Made by a program: the position numbers and the translations under genes. This document shows, piece by piece, positions 1 through 9,081 of a stretch of 64,000 nucleotides of DNA. The DNA lies in assembly GCF_002943715.1 (NCBI RefSeq), contig NZ_MQUA01000013.1, forward strand, positions 2,803,501-2,867,500, given 5' to 3'. The notes below the pieces were generated by a model, which worked only from the letters and a program-made list of their open reading frames with translations, had not been told where the DNA came from and did not search any database. The stretch is from Polaribacter filamentus (GTDB lineage Bacteria > Bacteroidota > Bacteroidia > Flavobacteriales > Flavobacteriaceae). Position 1 is the stretch's first letter. Each line of letters opens with the position of its first letter.

Positions 1-1
1 T

Positions 2-1096
2 AAAAAGGAATTAGATTGGATGCGCAGACAGCCAAAAGCGAGAACTACTAAATCTAAATCTAGAATTGATGATTTTTATCAGATAAAAGAAAAAGCTAGT
101 CAACGACGACTAGACCATAAAGTTCAACTAGAAATAAATATGGAACGTTTAGGAAGCAAAGTTTTAGAGCTTCATAAATTGTACAAATCTTATGGTGATA
201 AAAAGATTTTAGACGGATTTGATTATATTTTTAAACGTGGCGAACGTATAGGAATTATTGGTAAAAACGGAACGGGAAAATCGTCTTTCTTAAATATTAT
301 TACACAACAAAACGAAGTTGATGGAGGTAAAGTTGTAGTTGGAGAAACTGTTAAATTCGGGTATTACACACAATCTGGAATCAACATAAAAGAAGGTCAA
401 AAAGTAATTGAAGTTGTTAAAGAATTTGGTGAATTTATCCCTTTAACAAAAGGAAGAAAAATTTCTGCTTCACAACTTTTAGAGCGCTTTTTGTTTGATA
501 AAAAGAAACAATATGATTTTGTTGAAAAACTTTCTGGTGGAGAGCAGAAACGCCTTTATTTATGTGCCGTTTTAATTCAGAATCCTAACTTTCTAATTTT
601 AGATGAGCCAACAAACGATTTAGATGTTGTAACCCTAAACGTCTTAGAAAATTTCTTATTAGATTATCCTGGAAACTTATTAGTAGTATCGCATGACCGA
701 TACTTTATGGATAAAATTGTAGATGCTTTATTCGTTTTTAGAGGCGAAGGAATTGTAGAAAATTTTCCTGGAAATTATTCTGATTTTAGAGCATATGATA
801 GTTCTGATCCTGTTGAAACAATAGATGAGAAACCTGTAGAAATAGTCGTTGAAAAAACCGAAAAGAAAGCAACCAAAAGTACCTTAACTTTTAATGAAAA
901 AAGGGAATTTGGTGCTTTAGAAGTAGAAATTGAAAGACTTCAAAAAAGGAAAGCATCCATCGAGAACCAATTTTTAAATGTAGAGATTGAGCCTGATGAT
1001 ATTGCAAAAAAATCTGAAGAGTTACAAGAAATTATCACTACAATTGAACAAAAAGAAGAGCGCTGGTTTGAACTTTCTATGAAACAGGAAGATTAA
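2..1096 (+). CDS. ABC-F family ATPase (Uup-like), 5' end outside the window
   Basis: This is the C-terminal half of a duplicated ATP-binding protein of the soluble ABC-F family, which act on ribosomes or nucleic acid rather than in transport. The frame is open from base 2 (KKELDWMRRQPKAR), the usual inter-domain linker of these proteins, so the gene starts upstream and the ATG at 20 is internal. Visible are Walker A (GKNGTGKSS), the signature LSGGEQKRL, Walker B with LILDEPTNDLD and the H-loop SHDRYF. The last ~80 residues are a charged coiled coil, as in the Uup C-terminal domain. Uup versus another ABC-F subgroup cannot be settled without the N-terminal half. Confidence 0.93.
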   Translation, partial: KKELDWMRRQPKARTTKSKSRIDDFYQIKEKASQRRLDHKVQLEINMERLGSKVLELHKLYKSYGDKKILDGFDYIFKRGERIGIIGKNGTGKSSFLNIITQQNEVDGGKVVVGETVKFGYYTQSGINIKEGQKVIEVVKEFGEFIPLTKGRKISASQLLERFLFDKKKQYDFVEKLSGGEQKRLYLCAVLIQNPNFLILDEPTNDLDVVTLNVLENFLLDYPGNLLVVSHDRYFMDKIVDALFVFRGEGIVENFPGNYSDFRAYDSSDPVETIDEKPVEIVVEKTEKKATKSTLTFNEKREFGALEVEIERLQKRKASIENQFLNVEIEPDDIAKKSEELQEIITTIEQKEERWFELSMKQED

Positions 1097-1158
1097 AACC
1101 TCTATTTAACTCTAATAAAAATCGCATATTTTAAATTAATTGTATTAAATATATTTAC

Positions 1159-1166
1159 TATATTTG
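1159..1166 (+). promoter_or_regulatory. candidate -7 promoter element TATATTTG
   Basis: This matches the Bacteroidota -7 consensus TAnnTTTG and lies 29 bases before the ATG of the HTH antitoxin-like gene. A TTG at 1140-1142 could be the -33 part, but the 16-base spacing is shorter than the usual 19-21, so support is partial. Confidence 0.35.
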
Positions 1167-1195
1167 TTAATAACAACACAAAAATATACTAAAAT

Positions 1196-1492
1196 ATGCT
1201 ACAAATAGTATCAAAATATAATACTTTTTTAGATGAATTAAAAGACTATTTAGACAGTTCGCCTTTTAAGATAAGTTTTATTTACCAAAATTTAGGAATG
1301 TCAAAACAAGTTTTTTACCGAAAATTAAAAACTAAAACATTTACCGCGAATGAGGTTTTTACAATTTCAAAAATCTTATTTCCTAGTGAAGCTTTGATAA
1401 TGGAGTTAGAAAAATCTAATGCAGATAAAAAAGCAGGTAGGATAATAGAACACAGTGAAGCAATGAAAATGTTACGAAAGAAGCATTTGTAA
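1196..1492 (+). CDS. small HTH protein, putative antitoxin
   Basis: A 98-residue protein. Residues ~28-62 look like a helix-turn-helix (FIYQNLGMSKQVFYRKLKTK), suggesting DNA binding and autoregulation. The C-terminal ~25 residues (GRIIEHSEAMKMLRKKH) resemble the toxin-wrapping tails of type II antitoxins that pair with RelE/ParE toxins. Its 3' end overlaps by 21 bases the 3' end of a RelE/ParE-like gene on the other strand, so the two genes are convergent rather than in the usual operon. The antitoxin role is inferred from the tail and the neighbour; an unrelated small regulator remains possible. Confidence 0.6.
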   Translation: MLQIVSKYNTFLDELKDYLDSSPFKISFIYQNLGMSKQVFYRKLKTKTFTANEVFTISKILFPSEALIMELEKSNADKKAGRIIEHSEAMKMLRKKHL

Positions 1493-1771
1493 TTCTAATG
1501 AATCGCTGAAATTTAACCAAAATAAATGTAAATAAATTTCATCAGTTTCTACTTCGTAAAATAGTGTAATGTGTTTTGTAATGACCAATTGACGAAATAT
1601 TGGTTTGAATTCACAAATTATTCCCATTTCAGGGTAAGTTTTTAAAAGCTCAACCTTTTCATCTACAATATCTAAAAAATTTACAAGTACATCTGTCGAC
1701 CAATTCTTTTTAAGATGATTTATATTTTTATCTAAACTATCTAAAGCGTTTTGATTCCATACAATTCTCAT
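1472..1771 (-). CDS. RelE/ParE-family toxin-like protein
   Basis: A 99-residue protein starting MRIVWNQNALDSL, with the family pattern of an N-terminal beta strand, two helices (LDKNINHLKKNW and FLDIVDEKVELLKTYPEMG) and a C-terminal sheet containing FRQLVITKHITLFYEV. Relatives are ribosome-dependent mRNA interferases or gyrase inhibitors; which activity applies here cannot be read from sequence. It starts 17 bases after the stop of the upstream exonuclease gene on the same strand, so it is probably co-transcribed with it. Its likely antitoxin is the convergent gene overlapping its 3' end. Confidence 0.7.
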   Translation of the reverse strand: MRIVWNQNALDSLDKNINHLKKNWSTDVLVNFLDIVDEKVELLKTYPEMGIICEFKPIFRQLVITKHITLFYEVETDEIYLHLFWLNFSDSLELQMLLS

Positions 1772-1788
1772 AATACAATTGTTTTCAA

Positions 1789-2505
1789 CTAAACTCGAAT
1801 AATATTTTCGTCCTTTAATAAGGCTTCATTATTAAAACGTAATAAAATTTGTGCAACGGCAATGGTGTCTTTTTCGCAATAGGTAACAATTCTATCAATA
1901 TTTTTTTCTTTGTAATAAACACCTGCAACTTCACTACCATCAATATCATCTTTTGGCGAGGGAACTCCTAAAATAGAAGTTAATAACTTTAGTGATGTAT
2001 AATGTTTGTAATCACCAAATTTCCATAGCTCTAGCGTGTCTAAATGCGGAATTTCCCATGGTTTTTTACCAAATAAATTTAGTTTTTTAGGCAATTCTAT
2101 TTGATGCACAATCATTCTTCTAGCTATAAAAGGAAAATCGAATTCTTTACCATTATGCGCACATAAAACATTCGCTTTTTTAGCGAAATGTTTATCTAAC
2201 AACACTTTAAAATCAGTTAAAAGTTGGTGTTCGTTATCTCCAAAAAAAGAGGTAATTCTAAATTGCTTCACTTCCTTTATGTCCACAAAATAGCCAACGG
2301 AAATACATATTATTTTTCCGAATTCTGCCCAAATCCCCGCACGTTCATAAAACTGTGCAGCAGTATATTCATCTTTTCTTTGGTACTGTGTTTTTTTTTC
2401 AAAAAGTTCTTGAGTACTTTTAGAAAGTAAACTCCAATTTTCTTCTTGAGGCACCGTTTCTATATCTAAAAAAAGGATATCGTTTATGTTGTAGGTAAGA
2501 TTCAT
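1789..2505 (-). CDS. predicted 3'-5' exonuclease (PolB-like DEDD fold)
   Basis: A 238-residue protein of the stand-alone PolB-exonuclease-like family. The catalytic acidic motifs are visible: FLDIETVP near residue 13 (Exo I, D and E), LCAHNGKEFDFPFIARR near 115 (Exo II) and YCEKDTIAVAQILLRF near 210 (Exo III, D). No polymerase domain follows, so a nuclease role in DNA repair or RNA processing is expected; the substrate is unknown. A hairpin terminator upstream separates it from the T9SS protein gene, and the RelE-like gene follows after 17 bases. Confidence 0.85.
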   Translation of the reverse strand: MNLTYNINDILFLDIETVPQEENWSLLSKSTQELFEKKTQYQRKDEYTAAQFYERAGIWAEFGKIICISVGYFVDIKEVKQFRITSFFGDNEHQLLTDFKVLLDKHFAKKANVLCAHNGKEFDFPFIARRMIVHQIELPKKLNLFGKKPWEIPHLDTLELWKFGDYKHYTSLKLLTSILGVPSPKDDIDGSEVAGVYYKEKNIDRIVTYCEKDTIAVAQILLRFNNEALLKDENIIRV

Positions 2506-2546
2506 AGCAAATTATTTTTCTTTTCCAAGATAAAGATACTAAATAA

Positions 2547-2576
2547 AAAAGCTCCAAAAATTAATTTGGAGCTTTT
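2547..2576 (-). terminator. hairpin terminator after the T9SS protein gene
   Basis: An inverted repeat (AAAAGCTCCAAA / TTTGGAGCTTTT, loop of six bases) lies just past the stop of the minus-strand secreted-protein gene, with A/T runs on both sides. It is placed to end that transcript before the exonuclease gene. Confidence 0.75.
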
Positions 2577-2609
2577 AAAATAAGAATACTTATGTAATAA
2601 TGTAAGATA

Positions 2610-3614
2610 TTATCTAATTACTAACTTTTTAGAAGCTGTTTTACCCGCTTCTGTAACTTTTAAAATATAGATTCCCGCAGAAATAGCAGACACATCAATA
2701 GTAGATTTTACTCCAGAAAAACTAGATGAAAGTACTTTCTTACCTAAAACATTAAAAATAACAAGTTCTTTTTTACCATTGCTATTGCTAGAAATAGTAA
2801 ATCTATTATTTGTAATTGGGTTTGGATAGGTTGCAAAACCTTCGATTGAATTGTTTTTTACGGATGCAGCAGCAGCAGCTGGTGTAACTGATGCCCAAGT
2901 TGTTCCAAGTCTAAGTTCATCAATAATCATTCCTGGTGTTTCATCAACAGAATCTTGTCTTAAAATAAATCTATTTGTTGCATTGGGAGTTGCATCTGTA
3001 TCTGTTAATGTAACAGTAGGAGCTGTACTTCCTTCAAAATCTGAAGAAGAAGGATTAATCCAAGCATTCATAACCCCTGATGTTGTATTATAACTCATCA
3101 CAATTAATATTTCATCATCTACATTATAATCAGAGCCAAAACCTGTGCCTGAGCTCCCATTAGTTATTGCAAAATTAAAAGTACTTGCCACTGGATTAGT
3201 AGCAGGATGTACCCATAAACGAGCATTAAAAGAAGTTGTACCCGAAGCAAACATAGCAAAATATCCACCATCAGTATAATCAGTCATTTTAGATATATCT
3301 GTAACTTTAATAATGAATGAAGAAAAAACTTCTCCAGAAGTAACTTCCGAAAACAAAATTTGAGAGTCATACGACAATCCTTCTAAATAAACTGAATTAC
3401 CTGTTGAAGATTCTAATCCTTCATAGGAAAGACTCCCTGATACTGCATCAATTTCATTTACAGTACCACTAAAATTCTCCCAATTTGTTTGAGCTCCTAA
3501 ATCTGCTCCTACAGTATAATCAAACCCATCATAATGAGGAAGAGATACTTGCCCAAAAGAAACTGCCGTTAAACAAAGTGCAATCAATAAAGTAAAAATG
3601 TAGTTTTTTTTCAT
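2610..3614 (-). CDS. secreted protein with type IX secretion C-terminal sorting domain
   Basis: A 334-residue exported protein. It has a Sec signal peptide (MKKNYIFTLLIALCLTAVSFG, cleavage near AQVS-like sequence) and a C-terminal ~75-residue type A sorting domain (TYPNPITNNRFTIS, then ISAGIYILKVTEAGKTASKKLVI), which directs passage through the T9SS and cell-surface attachment. The middle (~residues 25-245) is rich in Gly, Ser, Thr and beta strands and may be a lectin-like sandwich; I do not recognise its family. The gene is monocistronic, with a terminator behind it. Confidence 0.85.
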   Translation of the reverse strand: MKKNYIFTLLIALCLTAVSFGQVSLPHYDGFDYTVGADLGAQTNWENFSGTVNEIDAVSGSLSYEGLESSTGNSVYLEGLSYDSQILFSEVTSGEVFSSFIIKVTDISKMTDYTDGGYFAMFASGTTSFNARLWVHPATNPVASTFNFAITNGSSGTGFGSDYNVDDEILIVMSYNTTSGVMNAWINPSSSDFEGSTAPTVTLTDTDATPNATNRFILRQDSVDETPGMIIDELRLGTTWASVTPAAAAASVKNNSIEGFATYPNPITNNRFTISSNSNGKKELVIFNVLGKKVLSSSFSGVKSTIDVSAISAGIYILKVTEAGKTASKKLVIR

Positions 3615-3841
3615 GTGTGATTTGATTTTTGAATTGGCTGTAAATATAACAAATAATTAACTTTTACACTGATTAACAACCCATTAATTAATTGTTAATT
3701 TAATAGAAGTAACTGCCTTTTTTTTAGAATATCCTATGTTATTTAAAAGTAAATTAAAAAAGCCAAGATTAAATGATTGTTAAGAACCTAACTTTATACT
3801 AGAATTATCTGTATTTTTGATATTCAACATTCAAAAAGATT

Positions 3842-4537
3842 ATGAATAAAAGTGAAATTAAAATTTTATTAGTTGATGATGAACCAGACATTCTAGAAAT
3901 AGTTGGGTATAATCTTAAGAATGAAGGATATCAAGTTTTTACTGCCGAAAATGGCCAGCAAGCTATAAAAATTGCGAAAAAAAATATCCCCCATTTAATT
4001 TTATTAGACATCATGATGCCAGAAATGGATGGCATTGAGGCTTGCGAAAAAATTAGAAAAATTAAATCATTAGAAAATGTAATTATTACATTCTTTACTG
4101 CAAGAGGCGAAGATTATTCTCAGGTTGCAGGTTTTGAAGCTGGTGCAGATGATTATATTACAAAACCTATTAAGCCTAAAGTTTTAGTAAGTAAGGTAAA
4201 GTCTTTATTAAGGAGACTAAAAACCGAAACAGAAAGTGAGGAAACTTTTAAAATTGGTGATATTGTTATTGATAGAGATGAATATGTTGTTTATAAAGCA
4301 GGCAAAAAAATTGCACTTCCAAGAAAAGAGTTCGAACTATTTTCTTTGCTAACTTCTAAACCGGGAAAAGTTTTTAAAAGAGAAGTAATTTTAGATACCG
4401 TTTGGGGAAATGAAGTTGTTGTTGGAGGCAGAACAATTGATGTGCACATTAGAAAACTTCGTGAAAAAATTGGTGATGACCACTTTAAAACGGTAAAAGG
4501 AGTTGGATATAAATTTGTTTTAGAAGGCGCAGATTAA
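3842..4537 (+). CDS. PhoB/OmpR-type response regulator
   Basis: A 231-residue two-component regulator. The receiver domain (residues ~5-120) has the acidic pair DD at 12-13, phosphoacceptor Asp56 in LLDIMMPEMDG, a conserved Thr in TARGED and Lys in DYITKPIK. A winged-helix output domain follows (~135-228) with RKEFELFSLLTSKPGKVFKR and GRTIDVHIRKLREKIG. A sensor kinase gene follows 10 bases later, so the pair is one operon. A TATTTTTG at 3812-3819 resembles a -7 promoter box, without a clear -33 partner. The regulated genes are not evident. Confidence 0.95.
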   Translation: MNKSEIKILLVDDEPDILEIVGYNLKNEGYQVFTAENGQQAIKIAKKNIPHLILLDIMMPEMDGIEACEKIRKIKSLENVIITFFTARGEDYSQVAGFEAGADDYITKPIKPKVLVSKVKSLLRRLKTETESEETFKIGDIVIDRDEYVVYKAGKKIALPRKEFELFSLLTSKPGKVFKREVILDTVWGNEVVVGGRTIDVHIRKLREKIGDDHFKTVKGVGYKFVLEGAD

Positions 4538-4547
4538 CAAACAAATT

Positions 4548-5587
4548 TTGAAAATAAAAAAAACATATTCATATGCTCTTTGGTCTGCAGTTTATTTAAC
4601 ATCGCTTTCTGTAATTATAGGTGTAATATCCTACTTTATAATAAGCGAATACTTTGGTGTTTTTACGATTATTATTTCTATACTTTCTTTTTTCCTAATT
4701 TCTTTTTTCATCATCCAATATAGAACAGAACACTTTATTTACAGTCGTTTAAAAAAATATATGAAGATATTTCATTCTTAAATGTAAAGGATCTTAAAAA
4801 AGAAAGTGCCACAACAGATATAGAAATACTTTCTAAAAAAATGGAAAAGTTCGTGGAAGGTAAACGATTGGAAATTAAAAGCTTAACCGACAGAGATTCC
4901 TTTAGACGAGACTTTTTAGGAAACCTTGCTCATGAATTAAAAACACCTCTTTTTACGGTACAAGGTTATATTTTAACTTTAATGGAAGGTGCCGTTAACG
5001 ACAAACAAATACGCATGAAGTATTTAGACAGAGCTAATAAAGGTGTAGAAAGATTAGTAGCTGTAATTAAAGATTTAGACATGATTTCCAAATTGGAAAA
5101 TGATGGTATGAAGATAAATTTCGAAGTTTTTAATATTCTTGAACTCATCCAAAATGTATTTGATTTGTTTGAAATGAAAGCTAAAAAAAGAAATATTACA
5201 CTTCAATTTGATAAAGTTTATGAGTTCCCTGTTTTTGTAAAAGCTGATGTTGAAAAAATAGAACAAGTGCTTATCAACCTAATTGTGAACTCTATAAAAT
5301 ATGGAAAACCAAACGGAACAACTATTGTTGGCGCAGAAAGTTATACGAATCAAAAGTTTATCGTTAAAGTTATAGATAACGGCGAAGGCATTAAAAAGAT
5401 ACACCTTCCGCGCTTATTCGAACGCTTTTATAGAGTTGATCAAAGTAGGTCTAGAGAACAAGGTGGCTCTGGATTGGGTCTTTCTATTGTAAAACATATT
5501 ATTGAAGCCCATGACCAAAACATCTTGCTAAAAAGCACGTACAACAAAGGCTCAGAATTTTCTTTTACGGTTGAAAAAGCAAGATAG
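4548..5587 (+). pseudogene. sensor histidine kinase, split by a one-base frameshift
   Basis: Partner kinase of the upstream regulator. The first frame (4548-4781, TTG start) holds two membrane helices and stops early; the second (4841-5587) carries the kinase core. Adding one A to the A7 run at 4751-4757 joins them into a ~346-residue protein reading RLKKIYEDISFLNVKDLKKESA through the gap. The kinase half shows the H-box (AHELKTPLFTVQGYI), N-box (LINLIVNSIKYG), G1 (DNGEGI) and G2 (GGSGLGLSIVKHI). There is no other lesion. Either the base is a sequencing undercall or the gene is newly broken. The run is preceded in frame by T-TTA-AAA, a slippery heptamer, so minus-one frameshifting is conceivable but less likely. 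Confidence 0.85.
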
Positions 5588-5596
5588 TTTTAAAAT

Positions 5597-6871
5597 TTAT
5601 AGCAGATCAAAACCAATATCTTTTCTATAATTCATTTTATCAAAATGGATTTGATTGATGCTTCTATAACATTTTGCTAGAGCCTCTTCTATCGTATCTC
5701 CAAAAGAAGTTACAGCCATCACTCTGCCCCCACTTGTAACCACTTTACTTTCTTTCATAGTGGTTCCTGCGTGAAAAACAATAGATTCATGAACGGTATC
5801 AAAACCTATAATTTCTTTATTTTTTTCATACGTTTCTGGGTATCCACCAGAAACCAACATCACCGTTGTTGCTATTTTATCGCTTACAGAAAACGACTTT
5901 TCATTTAAAGTTTGATTAGCCACTCCTTCAAACAACTCAAATAAATCAGATTCAATTCTTGGCAACACAACTTCCGTTTCTGGATCTCCCATTCTTACGT
6001 TGTATTCAACCACAGAAGGATTACCATTATCATTCATCAATCCGATAAAAATAAAACCTCTGTAATCAATTCCGTCTTTTTGTAAACCAGCAATTGTAGG
6101 TTTTACAACTAATTCTTCCACTTTCTGTAAAAAAGCTTCGTCGGCAAACGGAACGGGAGAAATTGCACCCATTCCGCCAGTATTTAAACCAGCATCTCCT
6201 TCACCTATTCTTTTGTAATCTTTTGCTGATGGTAAAATTTTATAGTTTTTACCATCCGTTAACACAAAAACAGATAATTCTATTCCTTTTAAAAACTCTT
6301 CGATAACCACTGTAGATGACGCTTCGCCAAATTTATGGTTAGAAACCATTTCTCTTAATTCGGATTTTGCTTCGGATAAAGAATTCAGAATTAACACACC
6401 TTTTCCTGCCGCTAGACCATCTGCTTTTAAAACAAAAGGAGGTTCTAATGTTTCTAAGAAGGTAAAACCTTCTGTTAGGTTTTCCTTTGTGAATGATTTA
6501 TAACGCGCTGTGGGCACTCCATGCTTTTGCATGAACTGTTTTGAGAAATCTTTTGAGCCTTCTAATAAAGCTCCATCTTTTTTAGGACCAATTACAGAAA
6601 TATTTTTCAACTCATTATCGGCTAAAAAGAAGTCGTGAACCCCTTCTACCAAGGGCACTTCTGGACCAACAACAACCATTTTAATATCGTTTTCTAAAAC
6701 AGCTTTTTTAATCGCTTCAAAATCAGAAACACTGACAGGTAAATTTGTTGCTATTTTATGAGTTCCTGCATTTCCTGGAGCTACAAAAATTTGATTAATT
6801 TTCTTGCTTTCTAATAATTTTAAAGTAAAAGCATGCTCTCTGCCTCCAGAACCTAAAATAAGTACATTCAT
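5597..6871 (-). CDS. purD: phosphoribosylamine--glycine ligase
   Basis: A 424-residue GARS enzyme joining glycine to phosphoribosylamine with ATP in step 2 of purine synthesis. Length is typical. Visible are the N-terminal GSGGREHAF motif, the ATP-grasp region (PPFVLKADGLAAGKGVLIL), LNTGGMGAISPVP, EYNVRMGDPETEVVLPR with metal-binding residues, and the C-terminal domain VMLVSGGYPETYEK. The gene stands alone at the boundary between the two-component operon and the polysaccharide locus. A good Bacteroidota promoter precedes it. Confidence 0.97.
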   Translation of the reverse strand: MNVLILGSGGREHAFTLKLLESKKINQIFVAPGNAGTHKIATNLPVSVSDFEAIKKAVLENDIKMVVVGPEVPLVEGVHDFFLADNELKNISVIGPKKDGALLEGSKDFSKQFMQKHGVPTARYKSFTKENLTEGFTFLETLEPPFVLKADGLAAGKGVLILNSLSEAKSELREMVSNHKFGEASSTVVIEEFLKGIELSVFVLTDGKNYKILPSAKDYKRIGEGDAGLNTGGMGAISPVPFADEAFLQKVEELVVKPTIAGLQKDGIDYRGFIFIGLMNDNGNPSVVEYNVRMGDPETEVVLPRIESDLFELFEGVANQTLNEKSFSVSDKIATTVMLVSGGYPETYEKNKEIIGFDTVHESIVFHAGTTMKESKVVTSGGRVMAVTSFGDTIEEALAKCYRSINQIHFDKMNYRKDIGFDLL

Positions 6872-6893
6872 GTTTGTTGTGTTGATGTGTCTG

Positions 6894-6924
6894 CAAATAT
6901 ATTTTAAATTCTTTGGATACTCAA
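6894..6924 (-). promoter_or_regulatory. purD promoter (TTG-N20-TATATTTG)
   Basis: Read on the minus strand, TTG and TATATTTG are separated by 20 bases, matching the Bacteroidota sigma-ABfr consensus (-33 TTG, -7 TAnnTTTG). The -7 box is about 22 bases before the purD start codon. Confidence 0.6.
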
Positions 6925-6954
6925 TTTATAAAGAATGTCAATTTTGTTTTTTAA

Positions 6955-7725
6955 TTAAAAACCCCACTTTAAAAAATATTTGATGGCAGATGAAAGGTGA
7001 TAAAAAAATAGTTTTAAACTTTTTGAAGAACCTTGTTTCAATACATGAATAATTTCTTCTTTTGGATAGTATAGTTTTTTCTTCCCTAGAATGTCTATTT
7101 TTTTACAAATATCTACATCTTCCATATACAAGAAATACCGTTCATCAAAACCTTTTAGTTTTACAAAATCGTCTGTTTTATAAAGATGAAAACAACCTGT
7201 AATGTATTCTGCAAAGAAAGGTTCATTCAAGTCTCTATCCCTATAAGTGCCCTTAAAAATAACTTTTTTAAATATCGATTTTAAAAAAGTAAACCTTCTT
7301 GCCAACAATTCTTGTAAAGAAGGATATCTTCTACATGAATATTGATGAGTTTTATTAGGGAACAAAACTTTTGGGGCTATCATAGACAAGTTTTTATCTT
7401 TTTCTAACTCAATAATTAAATTTGGAATAACCTTTTCTTCAAATGAAACATCTGGATTTAAAATTAAATGATATTTAGAAAGAAATTTAATATTATTTAT
7501 AATTTTATTATGAGCGGAACCAAACCCAACATTTTTTTCAACAGCAATATACTCTATGTCTTTATCTGCAAATACATGTTCAAAAAACCTAGTTGAAGTA
7601 TTGTCTATTAAATAAAGTTTTTTATTAAATGGCATTTGCAAAAAAGAATCTATTGTTTTCTGCAAATCCGATAAGCTTTCTTCGAAAAGAACTATTGAAC
7701 ATGTTAATACTAGTTTTTCATTCAT
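6955..7725 (-). CDS. family 2 glycosyltransferase (rhamnosyltransferase-like)
   Basis: A 256-residue GT-A enzyme reading from ATG at 7725 (MNEKLVLTCSIVLFEE). It has the nucleotide-binding start, LNPDVSF (the DxD-like position), a mid-protein ITGCFHLYKTDDF acceptor segment and FMYMEDVD-type motif YFLYMEDVDICKK, as in WbbL/RfbF-like transferases. In the sequence as given it is fused in frame to the upstream sugar transferase. I treat that as an artefact because one extra base in the T5 run at 7739-7743 gives the upstream gene its normal ending and leaves this ATG as an independent start four bases later. It probably adds a sugar early in repeat-unit assembly. Confidence 0.82.
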   Translation of the reverse strand: MNEKLVLTCSIVLFEESLSDLQKTIDSFLQMPFNKKLYLIDNTSTRFFEHVFADKDIEYIAVEKNVGFGSAHNKIINNIKFLSKYHLILNPDVSFEEKVIPNLIIELEKDKNLSMIAPKVLFPNKTHQYSCRRYPSLQELLARRFTFLKSIFKKVIFKGTYRDRDLNEPFFAEYITGCFHLYKTDDFVKLKGFDERYFLYMEDVDICKKIDILGKKKLYYPKEEIIHVLKQGSSKSLKLFFYHLSSAIKYFLKWGF

Positions 7726-7729
7726 TATT

Positions 7730-9081
7730 TTAATAAGCTTTTTCTTCTTTCTTAAAAAATTTAAAAAAGTTTGTACTATTATTTTAATATCTAAAAAAAA
7801 AGACCAGTTTTCTATATAAAAGATATCTAAACGAACTCTATTTTCTATATCAGATTTTTTTACCACCTCTCCTCTATAACCACTAATTTGTGCTAATCCT
7901 GTAATTCCTGGTTTTACAGAATTTCTTACTAAATAGTTTTTAACTTCATTTTCATACTTTTTAGTCTGAATATTGATATGGGGTCTTGGTCCAACTACAC
8001 TCATGTCTCCAAATAGCACATTAAAGAACTGAGGTAACTCATCTAAGCTAGATTTTCTTAAAAAGAAACCAATTTTTGTAATTCTCTTATCATTTTTAGA
8101 CGCTGACACTTTATCTGATTCACTGTTTATCTTCATTGACCTTAACTTGTAACAAAGAAATTGTTTACCATTTAAGCCATCTCTTTTTTGTTTAAAAAAT
8201 AACGGACCTTTTGAATCAAATTTAATAATTACACAAAGAATAGGAAGCAGCCAGGATAAGATAATTAAACACGTAATTGAAGCAAAAAAAATATCGAAAA
8301 TTCTTTTTACTAGATGAGTTTCAATTCTTTCAAAAGGCAGTGGCTTTGGTTTTAAAATAGGTATAGTTCCAAAATATTCTAAAATAAAACCTTTACTATA
8401 GATAGCTTTATTTTTTGGTATTAGCCTTAATTCTAATTTATGACTCTCTGTAAATTGCCTTATTTTAATTAAAAAGATTTCAGAAATTTGTGATGAATCG
8501 CAATAAATTTCATCAATTTTATTATCTAAAACATAATTAAATCCATTTTTTAACAAACCAAGATATTTTTTTGACTCAAATGATTTATCAGAAAAAAAAC
8601 CATAAAACTTATAGCCCAAATCATTTTTATTGTGAAATAAATTTTCTAGCATTCTTGCAGAATTAATACCTCCAAAAAGAATTATATTCCTATAATTTTT
8701 ACCTTCAGATCTATATTTTTTTAGAAGAAAGAAAATAAAAAACTTAAAAAAAATTATTGCGGAAATAATCATCAGATAGATAACCAACTGATTATCAATA
8801 ACCTCTCCTTCTCTAAAAAGACTAAAAAAACTAAGGTATGCTAATGAAAAAATAAAAAACTGTGATACTATTAATGTGACTAACCTTGTAATATGCGTAT
8901 ATCTATATACGTTATAGAATTTTGTATAATACGCAATAAATAACCATGAAATTATAATATATAATAAAAAGGGGGAATTTAAATACTCATAATCTGAAAC
9001 AATTAAGATTACACCGTTAATTAAAAATAAATCAATAACGATTATTATAGGTCTAATTAGTGTGGATCTTTTCTGTTTCAA
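7730..9081 (-). CDS. polyprenyl-phosphate sugar-1-phosphate transferase (WcaJ/WbaP type)
   Basis: Initiating enzyme of repeat-unit synthesis, placing the first sugar-phosphate on undecaprenyl phosphate. It has four N-terminal membrane helices, a Rossmann-like region (NIILFGGINSARML), then a further helix and the catalytic bacterial sugar transferase domain with KRIFDIFFASITCL, FFKQKRDGLNGKQFLCYKLRSM, SLDELPQFFNVLFGDMSVVGPRPH and PGITGLAQISGYRG. As given, the frame runs on into the GT2 gene (708 residues, 6955-9081). One added base at 7739-7743 ends it at 7730 with RKKKKAY, like the usual ...NAY end of the family. Its start overlaps the upstream gene by four bases (ATGA). Confidence 0.88.

Noticed and set aside
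6955..9081. A new bifunctional sugar-transferase/GT2 enzyme
   Set aside because: One missing base explains the fusion and both parts have normal ends when it is restored.
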